Shown here: positions 32,583-35,000 of the stretch, in pieces
Position numbering within the stretch: the first letter of the stretch is position 1
How the letters are laid out: every line of letters begins with the position of its first letter
Source of the DNA: Chrysomallon squamiferum
Lineage: Eukaryota > Mollusca > Gastropoda > Neomphalida > Peltospiridae
DNA length: 35,000 nucleotides
Assembly: GCA_012295275.1 (NCBI GenBank)
Contig: CM022677.1
Coordinates: 26,800,044 to 26,835,043, forward strand
Direction: 5' to 3'
Notes under the pieces: generated by a model
Seen by the model: the letters and a program-made list of their open reading frames with translations, nothing else
Told to the model about the DNA's origin: nothing
Database searches by the model: none
Position numbers and translations under genes: made by a program

Positions 32583-34408
32583 TCAGCAAAACATTTCGTC
32601 ATAATATGACCTTGATAGCAAAGTTCATGCCAATCCCGATCAGAAACTTTTGTGTTTGTCTGAGACTTTTACTGATCTGAACTTTTCAACGAGTGAAGTC
32701 TTCCTTATCTTGTCTGCATCTCTTTATTTATTTATTTACTTACGTCCTTACGTAATTATTTACCTTCTTACTTATTTGATTTCTTACTTACCTACTTCCT
32801 TAACAACTAATTACTAATTTATTTTCTTAATTATAACATAATAACGGAATATTTACTTAACGAACAATTTGTACCATACCAACTGAAAATGCTAAAACAT
32901 ACTAAAATTCTATGGCGAACAAAATAAACGAAACGAGGATGTATGAATATTCGTTCAGCGGAGAATACTTCATGTTTAAACGCGTATTATTAATTTTCAT
33001 GATTCTTTGATAGCCTACTTCATGAAGGCCCAGAAATAAAGGCTGAAGGAGATAACCATCGCCACATTTAGACTTGATGAGCACTTAAGCTATGTAAAAG
33101 ACCTGAGGCAACAATGTTTTATTTATTTATTTATTTATTTATTTACACAAGATGGTCTCAGAAACTTGCAAATATATATTAAATTATTTAACAGCAAAGT
33201 GAAGAATACAAATTATTTTCAAATGAATGCGCTTACTCTTTACATATTAATAATTCGATTGGTTTAATCTGTTTCATATACTATAATAGAATGTACTATC
33301 CTCGAACCAGTTAAGACACATACGTACATACATACATACTGCATTCTTTCCTCGTCAGAAATAACAGTAAATCTTATTATCTAATGAACATAATTTTATT
33401 AATTTAAAATAAAAATATAAAAAAATAAATAAATAAATAAATAAATAAATAAAAATTCGCTTTAATAATTTACTGTCATCTATCATTATAGCTTCTTTTC
33501 TAAAGATAATGCGTAAAAATCTGAAACTGAAAAAAAAAAAAAAAAAAAATTAAACTTATAGCTGTAGTTATTTATATTGCAGGACCGAGATAGCAGCCTC
33601 AAAATCATACCCCTCCCCAAAACAGAATCAGTCATACGGTTTTGTAGATTTTTGCAAGATCCTGTTAGATGAGTTATTCATGTTAACTATCAACCCAGTG
33701 ACAGTAATTTTGAAGATCAGCGCGTTTTTTTACAGCACAGGTGTATATAACACAGAGATATCAACATTTACGCAAACACGCGTGTGTGTGTGTGTGTGTG
33801 TTTGTGTGTTTTTATATATATATATATATATTCAACAATATATCGTTGGTTACATCAAGCACACACGTCACTGTTAAGGAACAAACTGGAACTTCTCTTT
33901 GTGGTATTTAGTTCTTCCTAGAGGAGATGAATATTCTCTCATTGACAGACTGTACCACCTGACCAGTATCCTGATAAACATTCAGCTATGATAGACCAGA
34001 TAAAACATCCGTCCAAAGAATTCTTACCAGTTTACAAAACTTTTTTTTTTTAAATTTCAAAATAGTTGCTAATCGTCACTTAAAATTTTAATATTTATTT
34101 TTCATTTATTTCTACATAAAATATTATCACAATCAAATATTATTTATGATGTCCGGAATCGACTAAATTGTTTTCTGAGTATCAAACATTTGCGGATTCT
34201 CTTTTCAAATTCGGGACACCTCATAGTCCTCAACAGTACAATTCACCATAGTTCCTGCGTTTTCTGTATTTGAGCATGATTAATTGTAACATCTGTGATG
34301 TTACGTAATTCCTCCTAAAAAGTAGTTTCTTTTCAAAAGATGTCGTTTTAATAAAGCCCCTCAGTTTGATTAGCTTCAAACATTGTGTGTGTGCGTGTTT
34401 GTCTTTGT

Positions 34409-34445
<37 letters not shown>

Positions 34446-35000
34446 TGACATCAAAATACGCTAACTTTTGTCAACCAGTATTTTAATTTCATTGTCACGG
34501 GCTCTGGTACAAAAATGGTAAATTGCTGAGCTGAGTTTTAAACATATTTATATAATATTTATTTTATTTTATTTTATTCTGTTATTACTCTTTGTTTTGT
34601 TGTTGACTCTAGGGTCAGACTGGTACAGTTCTGAATAGAAGCAACCTAGGACCGGTCTTGTATATTTATGACGTCAGTGAATTAAGTGTTTTGACGTCAT
34701 TCTACATTAAATGGTGGACATCCTCAGCGGTTTTCAGAGAAGAGTGGTCAGTAGTATTAATAATAAGATTTAATTTATATTTAGTTTTAAAGAGACACTT
34801 TTATAACTCATATTTGAAATATCCGTAGTAAAACGGGACAACGTGCATACTTGAATTAAGACAAATATATTTTATAAAAATAAATAAATCAATCAAACAC
34901 AAACACAAACAACAAACAGAACTACAAAATAAACTAGAAAAAGAACCTAAAACATATATACAAACACCAAATTAATTAATTCATTTGTTTATTTACTTTC
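32583..35000. other. AT-rich region upstream of gene F without a recognised gene
   Basis: No family exon found on either strand. It holds TTTA and AAAT runs (33118-33144, 33420-33455), a TG-TA run (33780-33830), a TA run (34410-34443) and a pair of perfect CRE-like sites near 34670-34700. A 60-codon minus frame at 33084-32902 is not recognised. Confidence 0.6.
34669..34699. promoter_or_regulatory. Pair of CRE-like palindromes
   Basis: TGACGTCA at 34669-34676 and 34692-34699, start to start 23 bp. Minus-strand reading gives TGACGTCATAAATATAC, resembling the arrangement at gene C. No gene could be attached to it. Confidence 0.35.

Overview
The window looks like nuclear DNA of an invertebrate animal. 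It is AT-rich and crowded with simple-sequence repeats, and its genes are split into small exons with GT-AG introns. I see no bacterial operons, tRNA or rRNA genes, CRISPR arrays or recognisable transposase or reverse-transcriptase genes. Dense CA/GA/ATT/TTC microsatellites, many minisatellites and abundant small thrombospondin-type-1-like (TSP1) exons suggest a lophotrochozoan, perhaps a mollusc. This is an inference from texture only.

I assembled six related genes, named A-F by position. A (+, 127-826) is only a last cytoplasmic-tail exon. B (+, 3354-5112) has one TSP1-like module, a 27-nt microexon, a transmembrane (TM) exon and a tail; its 5' end is unresolved. C (-, 13751-7418) has a signal peptide, four TSP1-like modules, TM and tail, 363 aa. 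D (-, 17820-16585) has a signal peptide, a short two-Cys exon, TM and tail, about 106 aa, with no TSP1 module. E (+, 18892-23977) has a signal peptide, two 30-nt microexons, four TSP1-like modules, TM and tail, 368 aa. F (-, 31960-25364) has a signal peptide, a 60-nt exon, four TSP1-like modules, TM and tail, 339 aa.

The family grammar is strict. Every ectodomain exon is symmetric phase 1-1, every TM exon enters in phase 1 and leaves in phase 2, and every tail exon starts in phase 2 by completing an Arg or Lys codon. This let me recover exons that are too short or out of frame for ordinary ORF calling: the microexons, the signal-peptide exons, and the tails of C, D and F. The proteins are predicted type I surface proteins. 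Ligand and function are unknown; adhesion or receptor roles are guesses from the TSP1 fold. The cytoplasmic tails share almost nothing but the splice position.

Between and inside the genes: a segmental duplication of about 1 kb (5212-6170 and 19091-20124) carries a microexon; the two copies lie downstream of B and inside the first coding introns of E. Several minisatellites lie exactly across exon edges and have multiplied splice sites. TGACGTCA-type (CRE-like) elements close to TATA-like boxes recur at inferred 5' ends (B, C, E, F). The ends of the window (833-2890 and 32583-35000) hold no gene I can recognise.
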